From Paenibacillus sp. KS-LC4 (GTDB lineage: Bacteria; Bacillota; Bacilli; Paenibacillales; Paenibacillaceae), in NCBI RefSeq assembly GCF_036894955.1, contig NZ_CP145905.1, positions 4,358,501-4,422,500 on the forward strand: a stretch of DNA of 64,000 nucleotides, in the 5' to 3' direction. This document shows positions 54,043-62,962 of the stretch, in pieces. The notes under the pieces were generated by a model that saw only the letters and a list, made by a program, of their open reading frames with translations, searched no databases and was not told the origin of the DNA. The number at the start of each line of letters is the position of its first letter. Within the stretch, counting starts at the first letter, position 1. A program made the translations under genes and the position numbers.

Positions 54043-55957
54043 TAATGTACTGCGCCGCAAGCGGACGTATGCCGCACATTTTATGAGCAGCTCGTTCGCG
54101 GTCATGATTTTTTTCATTTATTCAGTGCTGCTTTATCATCCAGATTTGCAGGGGGAAATCGCCGCTAGCAGTCCGACAGCCTCTCTGCTGGGTACGATGG
54201 GGCTGAAAATTTCCCAGTATTTAATCGTTATTTTTTCATTTCTGTTTTTGATGTATTCCGCCGGCGCCTTCCTGAAGGCGCGCAAACGTGAATTCGGCAT
54301 TTTGATGCTGCTCGGGATGTCTGACAAGCAATACCGCAAATTAATTTTTGTAGAAAATATGATCATTGGCCTCATCTCCACCGTTTTTGGAATCGGCTTT
54401 GGCATTTTGTTCACCAAGCTATTTTTGCTCATAACCGAACGGCTGCTGATGCTGCAACAAGGACTCGCATTCCTCGTTCCTATACAGAGCGTGATCATTA
54501 CGGCAGGCGCTTTTTTGATCGTATTTCTGCTTCTGTCTATACTCGCGTCGCGCCTTGGGAGAAAATCTCAGCTGCTTGAGCTGATTCGTTCGGACGAGAA
54601 GCCGAAGAAGGAGCCGAAGGCTTCTGTACTGCTTTCTCTGCTCGCTGCTGTTCTTCTGCTTGCTGGCTATAGTATGGTCTTCTATTTTGTAATAGGTCGC
54701 GCCTTCTCACTAGCATTGCTCGCAGCCGCCATTGGCTGTGTCATATTAGGGACTTATTTTCTTTTTACACAGCTCAGTGTCTATATCATTCGTGCGCTGC
54801 GTGGACGGGAAACTTTATTGCTGCGTAAAATCAATTTGCTAACGCTCTCCGATCTCGCTTACCGAATGAGAGACAATGCCAATATGTTTTTCATGGTGGC
54901 AACGGTAACAGCGGTCGCTTTGTGCGGCATGGGAACTTGCCTTGCGATCGGCGATCCGAATTTGTCGGAAAAAGACAACCCCTACGCTTTTATTTATGAA
55001 TCCTTTGGCGGCGATAGCGAATCTTTGGCGCAAAGTGAATTACAAACGCAGCAGCACCTTACGCTATTGGAGCATAAACTATCAGAGGGCGGCTTTACTT
55101 ACACGAAAGGCGCTTCACACCTAAAATACACAGAAGATTGGCTGTCGGTCATGAGCCTGTCCGAATACAATCAGCTTGCCATTGCACTCGGCTTCACCGC
55201 CGAGACGCTTCATGGACCTAGTGAAGCATTTATTGCCTCTGGCAAAGTATCACGTGCCCAGCATGTGACAGCATTTGAGCCCGTTGTCGATTTGGGCAGC
55301 GTCGCGCCAAGCGAAAAGCAGCGGAAGCTTACTATCGTAAAGAGACTTCCTTCTTTCGTGTTAAATAACTACAATGATGTTTACGTCGTAACGGATGATA
55401 TTTTCCAAGCGATGAACCGCATGAAAGATGACACGAACCAGGTGACCTATTATTATGTTATTCCCAATTGGATCGACACGATCGGCGTGGCGCAAAGCAT
55501 TATGAAGGAAATCCCACAGGACACGCAGGGCCATTATCATATACGGTCACTCGTGCTTGAATGGTATGAATTCAAGCAGCTTAACGGGCTATTGCTTATT
55601 ATTAGCGTGCTTGTGGGCGGGGTCTTTTTCACCTATGCTGTCAGCTTTATTTACTTTAGGCTGTATGCCGATTTGGAGCGGGATGAGAAGCAATACCAGA
55701 TGATTAGCAAAATCGGCCTCAGCGGCAAGGAGCTGAATCGGCTCGTTACAAGGCAGCTGCTCATTATGTTTTTCCTGCCCTTTGCGATTGCGCTTGTGCA
55801 TGGCATCGTCGCCTTTATAAATATTGCGCTGCTGCTCGATATCTCAATGCTGAATGCAGCGTTCATGATCTATATTAGCTTCCTCCTCCTTCAGCTCGCC
55901 TATTTCCTCATGATTCGCTGGCGGTATTTGCGCCATATGCATCTCAAGCTGGCATAA
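54017..55957 (+). CDS. BceB-like FtsX-domain permease
   Basis: This 646-residue permease has the BceB plan: about ten TM helices, FtsX-type helices at both ends (FGILMLLGMSDKQYRKLIFVEN near residue 90; QYQMISKIGLSGKELNRLVTRQ near the C-terminus) and a large extracellular domain of about 200 residues between the seventh and eighth helices. That domain binds peptide antibiotics or their lipid targets in the family. A GGGGGGA lies a few bases before ATG 54017; the longer frame starts in the ATPase gene. It is the last gene of the module and ends at a very strong terminator. Confidence 0.92.
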   Translation: MNFRQFAFNNVLRRKRTYAAHFMSSSFAVMIFFIYSVLLYHPDLQGEIAASSPTASLLGTMGLKISQYLIVIFSFLFLMYSAGAFLKARKREFGILMLLGMSDKQYRKLIFVENMIIGLISTVFGIGFGILFTKLFLLITERLLMLQQGLAFLVPIQSVIITAGAFLIVFLLLSILASRLGRKSQLLELIRSDEKPKKEPKASVLLSLLAAVLLLAGYSMVFYFVIGRAFSLALLAAAIGCVILGTYFLFTQLSVYIIRALRGRETLLLRKINLLTLSDLAYRMRDNANMFFMVATVTAVALCGMGTCLAIGDPNLSEKDNPYAFIYESFGGDSESLAQSELQTQQHLTLLEHKLSEGGFTYTKGASHLKYTEDWLSVMSLSEYNQLAIALGFTAETLHGPSEAFIASGKVSRAQHVTAFEPVVDLGSVAPSEKQRKLTIVKRLPSFVLNNYNDVYVVTDDIFQAMNRMKDDTNQVTYYYVIPNWIDTIGVAQSIMKEIPQDTQGHYHIRSLVLEWYEFKQLNGLLLIISVLVGGVFFTYAVSFIYFRLYADLERDEKQYQMISKIGLSGKELNRLVTRQLLIMFFLPFAIALVHGIVAFINIALLLDISMLNAAFMIYISFLLLQLAYFLMIRWRYLRHMHLKLA

Positions 55958-56026
55958 CGAGGAGGATGCTTCGAAGGTTGGCAGAGCTGGAAGCTGGGAC
56001 TGAGCCAAATCAAGCATTATATAGCC

Positions 56027-56078
56027 AAACGTCCAGCTCCACCTGTTTCGGTGGAGCTGGACGTTTGAATCGATTTTT
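56027..56078 (+). terminator. terminator of the Bce transporter operon
   Basis: A 16-bp perfect stem (56027-56042 with 56051-56066) around an eight-base loop is followed by a short spacer and TTTTT. Confidence 0.85.
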
Positions 56079-56135
56079 CACCTAAATAGCTATGCCTCAT
56101 CTGTAATAGACAGCCACCTTGGCAGGTGAGGTGAT

Positions 56136-57422
56136 CTAATCCTCTTCCGCATCAGAAGCAAAAGCGCGGCGCAGTCTGAGCGGGCGTATCGCAAGCAAAT
56201 AGACGAGCACCGCAATCGGTGCTGCCGCTGCAGCAAGCAGGCAATTGGCACGCAGCAGCATAATGGAAGCAGGAAGCCACATAAGCAGGGCAATTATGAG
56301 CATCGTCCAGCGGTCCAGCCTAATAAGACTTTCCAACCTTTGTGCGTCAGGAAGCGGATAAACATGACGCCATACCGTATAACGATGCGTATGGCGAAGC
56401 CCGCCAAGCTGAGCCCCAACTATGAGCATAAATCCAGCATAGGCACAGGCAGCACCCCAGCCGGACAACCAGACCGCATCCGCCATCCAATAGACAATAA
56501 GCGCGAACAAGGCGAGCAGCCTTAACAAAATGCCTCCCATTTCCATTCGCAGCATGGAAGCCGCATATAAATAATCGTAAGTCAGGCGGCGGCGATAGGG
56601 TATACAATTCATGACCCAGGAAAGATATTTGCGGCCGGCTGCTTGCGATGGCATCGTAGGCACATCAATAAATAAACCGAAAAAGACATAATACCTTCTT
56701 CTTGTCGCTGCCTCTTCCTTAATGAGCCGCTCCCATGGGATTACGAATCGGCTCGGGAGCCTGTACAGCAGGGCGAACAGCAGAATGAGTAATATTATAA
56801 AGCCTCCCGCATACAGCGGTACACGGGTCAGCATCCCCGCCCAAGCAAGCGCCGTCGCTGCCCAGCGAGCCACTCGAAATAGCATTCTCATGCCGTCCCA
56901 AGCTAGCTGCCGTTCCCGCCATGCAGCAGCTGTATTTGCTATACGCAGCACAGCCGCCGCCAAAACCAGCTGCCACATATCCGCTGGGCCGGTGCCCTGC
57001 GTGTATATAGGCCAATATGCAAGCAGCACGAAGGCGCATAAAGCGACCAAAGCTATTAGACTTCGCTTAAAGGAAAGTCCCCAATAACGGCGCATCGCTG
57101 ATTCCTGCGGCATATGGAAGACGATATCTGCCGCCTTCAGAAAGGTGCGAAACGGGCTCCAGCAAAGCACGGGAACCAGTGCCACTATGCCAACCAACGC
57201 GGTCGGAAAATCAGCCGGCACGTCACGAATCAGCTTAAAATAGCTAAGCACCCCGGTAATGACAAACAGCGAAAGAAACAGCGGGAATCCACTTTGTCCC
57301 ATATAGCGCAAATACGGCAGCGTTTCCTCTCGGAAGCTTCGGGCACGCTTTTTCCATAGCTTCTGCATGGCTTGTTCCTTCAATTGCTGCTCTTGATTGA
57401 CTGCTTGTGATTTAGCCATCAT
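56136..57422 (-). CDS. ecsB: EcsB-like ABC transporter membrane subunit
   Basis: This 428-residue protein has about eight to ten TM helices spread from residue 45 to the end and the EcsB look: RSFREETLPYLRYMGQSGFPLF at the N-terminus and WERLIKEEAATRRRYYVFFGLFID in the middle. EcsAB affects protein secretion and intramembrane proteolysis (RasP activity) in Bacillus. ATG 57420-57422 overlaps the EcsA stop by 4 bp with GGAG seven bases upstream. It is the second gene of the pair, and no EcsC gene follows. Confidence 0.87.
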   Translation of the reverse strand: MMAKSQAVNQEQQLKEQAMQKLWKKRARSFREETLPYLRYMGQSGFPLFLSLFVITGVLSYFKLIRDVPADFPTALVGIVALVPVLCWSPFRTFLKAADIVFHMPQESAMRRYWGLSFKRSLIALVALCAFVLLAYWPIYTQGTGPADMWQLVLAAAVLRIANTAAAWRERQLAWDGMRMLFRVARWAATALAWAGMLTRVPLYAGGFIILLILLFALLYRLPSRFVIPWERLIKEEAATRRRYYVFFGLFIDVPTMPSQAAGRKYLSWVMNCIPYRRRLTYDYLYAASMLRMEMGGILLRLLALFALIVYWMADAVWLSGWGAACAYAGFMLIVGAQLGGLRHTHRYTVWRHVYPLPDAQRLESLIRLDRWTMLIIALLMWLPASIMLLRANCLLAAAAAPIAVLVYLLAIRPLRLRRAFASDAEED

Positions 57423-58174
57423 AGCTTGTCTCCAGCAACGAGCTTATAAAACGCATCCTCCAGCGTTCCGCCGCGCACTGCCATGCCCGCCGCTTCGCAT
57501 ACATCCGCAAGCGTTCCGCTGGCAACGATGCGTCCATGATGCATCACAATAAACTTGTCGCAATAAGCTTGGGCCGTAGCCAAAATATGCGAGCTCATCA
57601 AAATAGCCGAGCCATTCTGCTTTACTTCCACAAGCCGTTCCAGCAAGGAGCGAATGCCTAGCGGGTCCAGCCCGAGAAACGGCTCGTCAATGATGTATAA
57701 TGGCGGCTCTGACAGCAGCGCGTTCATGATCATGACCTTCTGCTTCATCCCTTTAGATAGATGGGCGGCAAAGGCTCCTTTTTTCGCATTCATCTGGAAC
57801 TCGTTCAATAAATCCATTCGCTTCTTTTCATATTCCTGCACAGAAACCCCATAGGCCATTCCCGTCAGACGCAAATGCTCCTCAACGGTAAGCTCGTCGA
57901 ATAGCACCGGGTTTTCGGGCACATAGGCAAAAGCGGAGCGGTAGCGATCCGGATCTTCCTCCAGCTTGACGCCGCCAACCTTAACCTCTCCCTGATGCGG
58001 CTTCATCAAGCCGAGAATATGCTTAATTGTCGTACTTTTGCCTGCCCCATTGAGGCCAATTAAGCCGACCATTTCGCCTGGACGCAGTTGAAACGATACA
58101 TGATGCAGGACAGGTCGACGCGGACTATATCCTCCTGTCAAATCGGCAACTTCCAATACAGGCTCTATCATCAT
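57419..58174 (-). CDS. ecsA: EcsA-like ABC transporter ATPase
   Basis: This 251-residue ATPase has Walker A GLNGAGKSTTIKHIL, Q-loop AYVPENPVLFDEL, signature HLSKGMKQKVMIMNALL (LSKGM in place of LSGGQ, as in EcsA), Walker B LYIIDEPFLGLDPLGI and the His switch MSSHILATA. It pairs with EcsB, overlapping it by 4 bp. AAGGTG lies just before two tandem ATGs; the first is used. Together they form a transporter of unknown substrate linked to secretion and sporulation. Confidence 0.9.
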   Translation of the reverse strand: MMIEPVLEVADLTGGYSPRRPVLHHVSFQLRPGEMVGLIGLNGAGKSTTIKHILGLMKPHQGEVKVGGVKLEEDPDRYRSAFAYVPENPVLFDELTVEEHLRLTGMAYGVSVQEYEKKRMDLLNEFQMNAKKGAFAAHLSKGMKQKVMIMNALLSEPPLYIIDEPFLGLDPLGIRSLLERLVEVKQNGSAILMSSHILATAQAYCDKFIVMHHGRIVASGTLADVCEAAGMAVRGGTLEDAFYKLVAGDKL

Positions 58175-58305
58175 TCATTCACCTTCATACTATAAAATTA
58201 ATATCGCTTCTTCAGCATACCGAATTCGAAAGCAAAATTCAAAATTTCCCATCCTTGGTCGCTATGCAGACCCTTGCTTATGATCAAGGTGAAACGGCTG
58301 CTCTC

Positions 58306-58385
58306 CGTCCTTTGGCGGAGCGGCGCGTATCATTCCGAGAAATATAGAGAAAGGATAACGAAATGATATACTTTCCTATATTTCA
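58306..58385. repeat. dispersed intergenic repeat, copy 2
   Basis: Begins CGTCCTTTGGCGGAGCGGCG, contains GAGAAATATAGAG about 30 bases later and ends ATGATATACTTTCCT, paralleling the copy at 26662-26739. The 3' part folds into a hairpin whose arms are GAAATATAG and CTATATTTC. Confidence 0.55.
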
Positions 58386-58471
58386 AAAAGCCCCTGTTCC
58401 GCAATGGCTGAAGCTAAAATGGCTAGCGCGGCGCCAAGGAAAAAGGACTGGGCACCCGCTTGCCTCTTCAT
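58376..58471 (-). CDS. possible 31-residue membrane micropeptide
   Basis: From ATG 58469-58471 the minus strand codes 31 residues: MKRQAGAQSFFLGAALAILA and a further SAIAEQGLFEI. The shape, a basic start, one hydrophobic helix and an acidic end, is that of a small membrane peptide. No clear ribosome site precedes it, so expression is doubtful. It lies between the DEAD-box gene and ecsA. Confidence 0.3.
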   Translation of the reverse strand: MKRQAGAQSFFLGAALAILASAIAEQGLFEI

Positions 58472-58525
58472 ACCGATTTTCTGGAAAAGGGGCTTGAATT
58501 ATAAACTTGTTCTTACTTAGGAAGC

Positions 58526-60067
58526 TTACTCCTTCGTATCGCCCGACTCGCGCTTTGCTTTCAGCCATTTCGGAGCGCCTTTATCCTTGCTCTTCTTCTG
58601 GCGCTCCTGCTTGGACAGCACCTTCGCCTTCGGTTTCGCTGGAACAGCCGCTTTCAATGGCTCATTAGCAGAGGAGGCAGCGCTTCCCGTTGTCCTCCCC
58701 CGCATTGCACCGTCTGCTGGCGCATCATTCCTGCGGCTGCCCGGTTGAACTTCGTTCCGGCGCCTCTCGCCTTGAGGAGCTTGCCCATCTGCACCTTGTC
58801 TGAACGCTCCGCGCTGCCTCTCGCCTCGCGCTCCATCACCTTGCGCTAAGTCGCTGCCTGATGACTGACGACTCTTCGGGGCTCCCGTATATTCAGGACG
58901 TTTGAACGAGGACTTATCGTTCCGCGCCTCCTCTGGCGTAACCAGCTTTCCTCTAAGCATCGCCTTCTCAGGAAGATCAATGCCTAGCTGCTTTCGGAAC
59001 TTGTCCATTATAAAATGCTCCTGCGGCGTAACAATGGAAATAACGGTTCCCGTGCGGCCCATGCGGCCCGTCCGGCCCGCCCGATGCACATAATGGTCGG
59101 CATCAAGCGCTGGCTCCAGATTGATGACAAGCGGCAAGCCTTCAATATCGAGTCCCCTCGCGGCAACGTCTGTCGCAAGCAATAGCTGGCATGTGCCTTC
59201 ACGAAAGCGTGCAAGCGTAGCAGAACGCCGCTGCTTGTCAGCATCACCATATAGCGCCTCTACCGTAAAGCCCTCATAGCTGAGCTTCGCTTCCCAGTTT
59301 GAAATCGTGTCCGTTTCATTCAAAAACAGCAGCGCCGATTTTGGCTTCAGCATGCGAATGATGCGACGTGCGATATCCGGCTTGTCCCGTTTGTCGCATA
59401 CGAAATAATAATTCGTAATCGTCTCCGACACGCGATGCTCCGGCGCAACCTGTATGCGGTGCGGCTCCTTCATCCAGCGACCTTCAAAACGGGCCATCTG
59501 CTCTGGATAAGTCGCCGAGAAAAAAGCAATTTGGCGATTTTGTCCCATCGCAAAAAGAATCGTCTCCACTTCGCGAGTCGAGCTCAGTTGGAACACTTGA
59601 TCCACTTCATCAACGACGACCTGATTGACGGCATGCAGCTTGATTTTGCGCAGCTTAAGCAGCTCGTGAATACGTCCCGGCGTACCGATGACTAGTTGCG
59701 GATGCAGCTTAAGCTTCTCTACTTGGCGCTTCAGCGCTGCGCCGCCAATTAGCTGCTGCACACGGAGGCCCAGCGGCTTCGCATAAAATTCAGCTACCCG
59801 TACAATCTGCATAGCCAGCTCCTGCGTAGGAGCTATGACGACGCCTTGAATTTCTTTCGACGACGCATTCAGCTTCTGTAGCAAAGGCAGCAAATACGCC
59901 AGCGTCTTGCCTGTTCCCGTCTGCGAACGTGCGGAAACGTCCTGCCCACTGAGCAATACCGGAATGGCCTCTGCTTGCACCGCAGTAGGCTCCTGAATAC
60001 CCTCTTCAACCAGCGCTTCCGCCAGCTGCTCATTTAAACCTAAATCCAACCAATTTTGCTTACTCAT
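58526..60067 (-). CDS. DEAD-box-type RNA helicase with DEVD motif
   Basis: This 513-residue helicase has the Q motif (WLDLGLNEQL, EPTAVQAEAIP), Walker A ARSQTGTGKTLAYLL, PTQELA, TPGRI, a motif II of DEVD in VVDEVDQV instead of DEAD, SAT in FFSATYPEQM, ARGLDIEGLP and HRAGRTGRMG. The last 130 residues are low-complexity and rich in Arg, Gly, Ser and Gln, an RNA-binding-type tail. It should unwind RNA in ribosome assembly or mRNA decay, possibly in the cold. GAGAGG lies eight bases before the ATG. The SDR gene lies upstream on the same strand, 26 bp away, so the two may be one operon. Confidence 0.93.
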   Translation of the reverse strand: MSKQNWLDLGLNEQLAEALVEEGIQEPTAVQAEAIPVLLSGQDVSARSQTGTGKTLAYLLPLLQKLNASSKEIQGVVIAPTQELAMQIVRVAEFYAKPLGLRVQQLIGGAALKRQVEKLKLHPQLVIGTPGRIHELLKLRKIKLHAVNQVVVDEVDQVFQLSSTREVETILFAMGQNRQIAFFSATYPEQMARFEGRWMKEPHRIQVAPEHRVSETITNYYFVCDKRDKPDIARRIIRMLKPKSALLFLNETDTISNWEAKLSYEGFTVEALYGDADKQRRSATLARFREGTCQLLLATDVAARGLDIEGLPLVINLEPALDADHYVHRAGRTGRMGRTGTVISIVTPQEHFIMDKFRKQLGIDLPEKAMLRGKLVTPEEARNDKSSFKRPEYTGAPKSRQSSGSDLAQGDGARGERQRGAFRQGADGQAPQGERRRNEVQPGSRRNDAPADGAMRGRTTGSAASSANEPLKAAVPAKPKAKVLSKQERQKKSKDKGAPKWLKAKRESGDTKE

Positions 60068-60093
60068 GTTCGAGTCCTCTCTTGTTCAAAACA

Positions 60094-60867
60094 CTATTTT
60101 CGATCCAGCATGCCGCCGAACAATCGGTCAATCAGGCGCGGAAAAAGCTGATAAAGCTTAATGCCAAGCGCCGCCGATCTCGGCAAATTAATTTCTGCCT
60201 TCCTGCGCTCAATTAGCCGCACAATGGCTTTAACTACATAGTCAGGCTTCATCATAAAGAAGCTGACATTTTTCACATAGTTGCCTGACGGATCTGCCAG
60301 CGAGAAAAACGGCGTGTCAATCGGACCGGGATTAACCGCCGATACGACAATCCCTTTGCCCCGCAGCTCCATCCGCAGCGAATTGGTAAAGCCGAGCACC
60401 GCATGCTTCGTTGCCGTGTAGGCCGTTGACTTGGCTGAGCCGATCTTGCCTGCAAGTGAGGCAATATTGACGATATGCCCGCTGCCTTGGGAAAGCATAT
60501 ATGGCAGCACTGCCTTCGTGCAGCGAACGATCCCCATATAATTCGTATCCATCATCTGGTCAAATTTTTCGACCGGCATCGTCTCAAAATATTCAAACTG
60601 CCCGTAACCCGCATTATTAATCAATATATCGAGACGCCCATGCTTTTGCACGGCAGCCTGAATGACCTGCTGAACATCTTCCATGCTCGTTACATCCATC
60701 TGAAAATAGGAGCTATTGCCGCCGATTTCTGCCACATATGCCTTCAGCTTCTCCACATTTCGTCCAGTCAGCACCACAATAGCGCCGCGCATCGCAAGCT
60801 GCTTTGCAGCAAGTGCTCCGATCCCGCTGGAAGCGCCGGAAATAAGCACAACTTTGCCATTTAACAT
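60094..60867 (-). CDS. short-chain dehydrogenase/reductase (YqjQ-like)
   Basis: This 257-residue Rossmann-fold oxidoreductase has the cofactor loop SGASSGIGALAAKQ, the NNAG motif, catalytic Ser in IASLAGKIGSAKS and Tyr-x3-Lys in AYTATKHAV, and PGPIDTPFF. The GRN at the end of strand 2 favours NADP(H). A hydrophobic, basic C-terminus (LYQLFPRLIDRLFGG) is typical of the YqjQ-type SDRs. Substrate unknown. It lies directly upstream of the DEAD-box gene and may be co-transcribed with it. Confidence 0.9.
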   Translation of the reverse strand: MLNGKVVLISGASSGIGALAAKQLAMRGAIVVLTGRNVEKLKAYVAEIGGNSSYFQMDVTSMEDVQQVIQAAVQKHGRLDILINNAGYGQFEYFETMPVEKFDQMMDTNYMGIVRCTKAVLPYMLSQGSGHIVNIASLAGKIGSAKSTAYTATKHAVLGFTNSLRMELRGKGIVVSAVNPGPIDTPFFSLADPSGNYVKNVSFFMMKPDYVVKAIVRLIERRKAEINLPRSAALGIKLYQLFPRLIDRLFGGMLDRK

Positions 60868-60965
60868 CCGTCATCACCTAAAGCTAATTCTACTTGATCA
60901 GGGCATTTTAAGCAAAGAAACCTTTGTAAAACATTGCTTAGAAATAGGCATCCAGCTCTTATAAA

Positions 60966-60993
60966 TGCAAAAAAACTCCCTAAGGAGTTTTTC
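60966..60993 (-). terminator. cheX terminator
   Basis: AAAACTCC pairs with GGAGTTTT around a four-base loop; the minus strand continues with further T residues. Confidence 0.85.
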
Positions 60994-61003
60994 GCCGATA
61001 CGA

Positions 61004-61465
61004 TTACGATGCTACAAGCACCTGAATATCCAGTTCACCAATTCCCTCCATAATGAGTGGAACGGTTAATGCTTGCTGCGCTTTAAAGCCAGCAGCTGCT
61101 GCAGACTGAACGACCTTCGGCGGTGTAATATCTACACGAACGCCTTGATTCGATAGCATCGTGCTCGCATTTCCGCTAATCATGTTGCCAAGCTCAGAAA
61201 TGGCGCTTTTGCCCATTTCGTCAATTTCAGAAATCGAAAAGCCACCCATCATAGCCGAAATCATCTTCATCGCCACCGATTCGCTTAGTCCAAAAACGAT
61301 ATCAGCGTTCATTTGTCCGTTCAGGCCAATTTGTATCCAAATGTAATTCTCAACGAACTTAACATCCTTCAAGCCTAATTGCCCAGTTGACGGCTTTATC
61401 TGTATGACCTGCTCAATTACACTTTTTGCCGCTTCCAGAAACGGGTTAATATACTCAGCCTTCAT
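61004..61465 (-). CDS. cheX: CheY-P phosphatase CheX
   Basis: This 153-residue protein belongs to the CheC/CheX/FliY phosphatase family. The catalytic E-x2-N motif is present once, in KSAISELGNMISGNAST, as in CheX. The flanking segments YINPFLEAAKSVIEQVI and VDITPPKVV match the family. CheX removes phosphate from CheY-P and so adapts the flagellar motor signal. AAAGGAG lies about 12 bases before the ATG. It stands alone, away from any che/fli operon, as is common for CheX in Paenibacillus-like genomes. Confidence 0.93.
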   Translation of the reverse strand: MKAEYINPFLEAAKSVIEQVIQIKPSTGQLGLKDVKFVENYIWIQIGLNGQMNADIVFGLSESVAMKMISAMMGGFSISEIDEMGKSAISELGNMISGNASTMLSNQGVRVDITPPKVVQSAAAAGFKAQQALTVPLIMEGIGELDIQVLVAS

Positions 61466-61702
61466 AACGGGAAAACGCTCCTTTTCGACAAAGATCGCGA
61501 TTTTTTATTATCCTCATTATACTTTTAAAAATAGGACAAGTATACTATTTTTATCATTTTTGAATCTTAAGACCTATGAGTTTATATTCATTTTCAAATG
61601 CTATATAAGGAAATTTGGATATTTTTTTCAAGCTGTACCTTTTGAGCTATGCTGCATTCAGCCATAAAGTACTAGATGAATACGCTATCACAAAGACCAA
61701 GA

Positions 61703-62704
61703 TTATATAGCTTGAGCCGGGTTTGCTTGAGCTTTCCGGTAGCGGATTCTAAGCAGCCTCAGCCGTTCATACAGCATATCCACCTGCTCATGCTTCACGC
61801 CCTCCGCTCCATATACTTGCTGTAGCACGGGCTTCAAGTAGCGGTCGCCCGCCTGCTCGAACGTTTCCCACACAAGCTGCTGCTCGGATTCCGGCATTTG
61901 CAGCAGCTCACGGGCAATAAGCGGCTCAACATCATAACCTTCCATTTCAAGCTGCTCAATTCTGTCCATGACCTCCCGGCGCGACAGATCAAGGTCGGCT
62001 CCTAGCTTCTCCAGCGTTTCCTCACTGTTCAAACTGCTGAGTATTCGCTTTTTCTGCAGCTGCTTGTCCATCTCGCTTTTGAATTTTATTTCCTTCTGCT
62101 TATACAGCCACCTCGTAAAATCATTCTTGTCCAGCAGCTGCTCTACCCAGTCAAGCGGAAAGCCTGTCTCGCGGCCATGCTTCTCTGTAATCGCTAAAAT
62201 TTCAGCTCCATAGCGATTTTGCTTACTCTCTCCCCAGCCGGGTATTTGCAGCAGTTCTTCGGCTGTGTGCGGTACAAACGTACTGAACATCCACAGCATC
62301 CGATTCGTTGCAATGAGGTAAGCCGACCTCTTCTCTCCTCCTGCTTTCGCCCTGCGCCAATCTCTTAATTGTTCAAAAAGGTCTTGATCTGCGTTCAGTT
62401 CGCCATAACATTGCACCATAGCCTGCAAGCTGCCCATTCCCGAATGGCGCCGCCCTTCCAGCATAGATTCAATGACCGGCGTAAAGCCATCTCCCATTCG
62501 TACCGCCACGCCATGACGAAAGGCGAGCAGCATGTCCTCCCAGGAAACGCCTTCATACCACACATCAGGCGCGGTTGCCGTATGCTCGCCATCGACCCAT
62601 AGCACCGACCAAATGCCCTCCTGTTCACAAATCGACAATTGGGCAGTTTGTACGCCCTCCTCCATCGAGGATTTTTCAAATGTGTTCAAAAAGAAAATTT
62701 GCAT
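61703..62704 (-). CDS. HRDC-domain protein
   Basis: This 333-residue soluble protein has a central HRDC domain (about residues 108-180): LFEQLRDWRRAKAGGEKRSAYLIATNRMLWMF and the hairpin LLQIPGWGESKQNRYGAEIL. HRDC domains bind nucleic acids in RecQ and RNase D. The N-terminal 100 residues and the helical C-terminus (with LSSLNSEETLEKLGADLDLSRREV resembling a helix-turn-helix) are of no family I can name; there is no helicase or nuclease motor. AGGGAGA lies eight bases before the ATG. A promoter plus an early terminator lie just upstream, suggesting attenuation. Confidence 0.83.
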   Translation of the reverse strand: MQIFFLNTFEKSSMEEGVQTAQLSICEQEGIWSVLWVDGEHTATAPDVWYEGVSWEDMLLAFRHGVAVRMGDGFTPVIESMLEGRRHSGMGSLQAMVQCYGELNADQDLFEQLRDWRRAKAGGEKRSAYLIATNRMLWMFSTFVPHTAEELLQIPGWGESKQNRYGAEILAITEKHGRETGFPLDWVEQLLDKNDFTRWLYKQKEIKFKSEMDKQLQKKRILSSLNSEETLEKLGADLDLSRREVMDRIEQLEMEGYDVEPLIARELLQMPESEQQLVWETFEQAGDRYLKPVLQQVYGAEGVKHEQVDMLYERLRLLRIRYRKAQANPAQAI

Positions 62705-62748
62705 CTTTCATCTCTCCCTGGCTGCTCCAATTTCAAATAAAAGGACAT

Positions 62749-62796
62749 AAAAAAAGCACCTCCCCATAGCTCATCCAGAGCGATAGAGAGGTGCTT
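62749..62796 (-). terminator. early terminator in the HRDC gene leader
   Basis: On the minus strand GAAGCACCTC pairs with GGGGAGGTGCTT with an inner GCTC/GAGC helix, followed by seven T residues. It lies between the promoter at 62825-62853 and the HRDC gene, about 45 bp before its ATG. Confidence 0.85.
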
Positions 62797-62824
62797 CCTC
62801 ACGTTCAAATATTCGATTAGCAGT

Positions 62825-62853
62825 ATATTATCATATGCTTTTCAATCTGACAA
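62825..62853 (-). promoter_or_regulatory. sigma-A-type promoter upstream of the HRDC gene
   Basis: On the minus strand TTGTCA (62848-62853), 17 bp, TAATAT (62825-62830). Transcription from about 62818 would meet the terminator after about 70 bases. Confidence 0.6.
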
Positions 62854-62962
62854 GCTTTTAAATACGGATTAACCAGCAGTTGCTTTATAAGCTGCATGAT
62901 GCCCTGCGAACAGGGAACAATGAAAACGCAAGTATTGCAAATGCAAAATGGAAGGAGGAAGG

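Larger units (their letters stand above)
58175..58525. other. gap with dispersed repeat and a possible micro-ORF
   Basis: This 351-bp gap between ecsA and the DEAD-box gene holds repeat copy 2 (58306-58385), a hairpin GAAATATAG...CTATATTTC at about 58338-58384, and a 13-bp inverted repeat (58388-58400 with 58483-58495, one mismatch) enclosing most of a 31-codon frame. The inverted repeat followed by TTTTT on the minus strand may be the DEAD-box gene terminator with a large loop. Confidence 0.45.
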
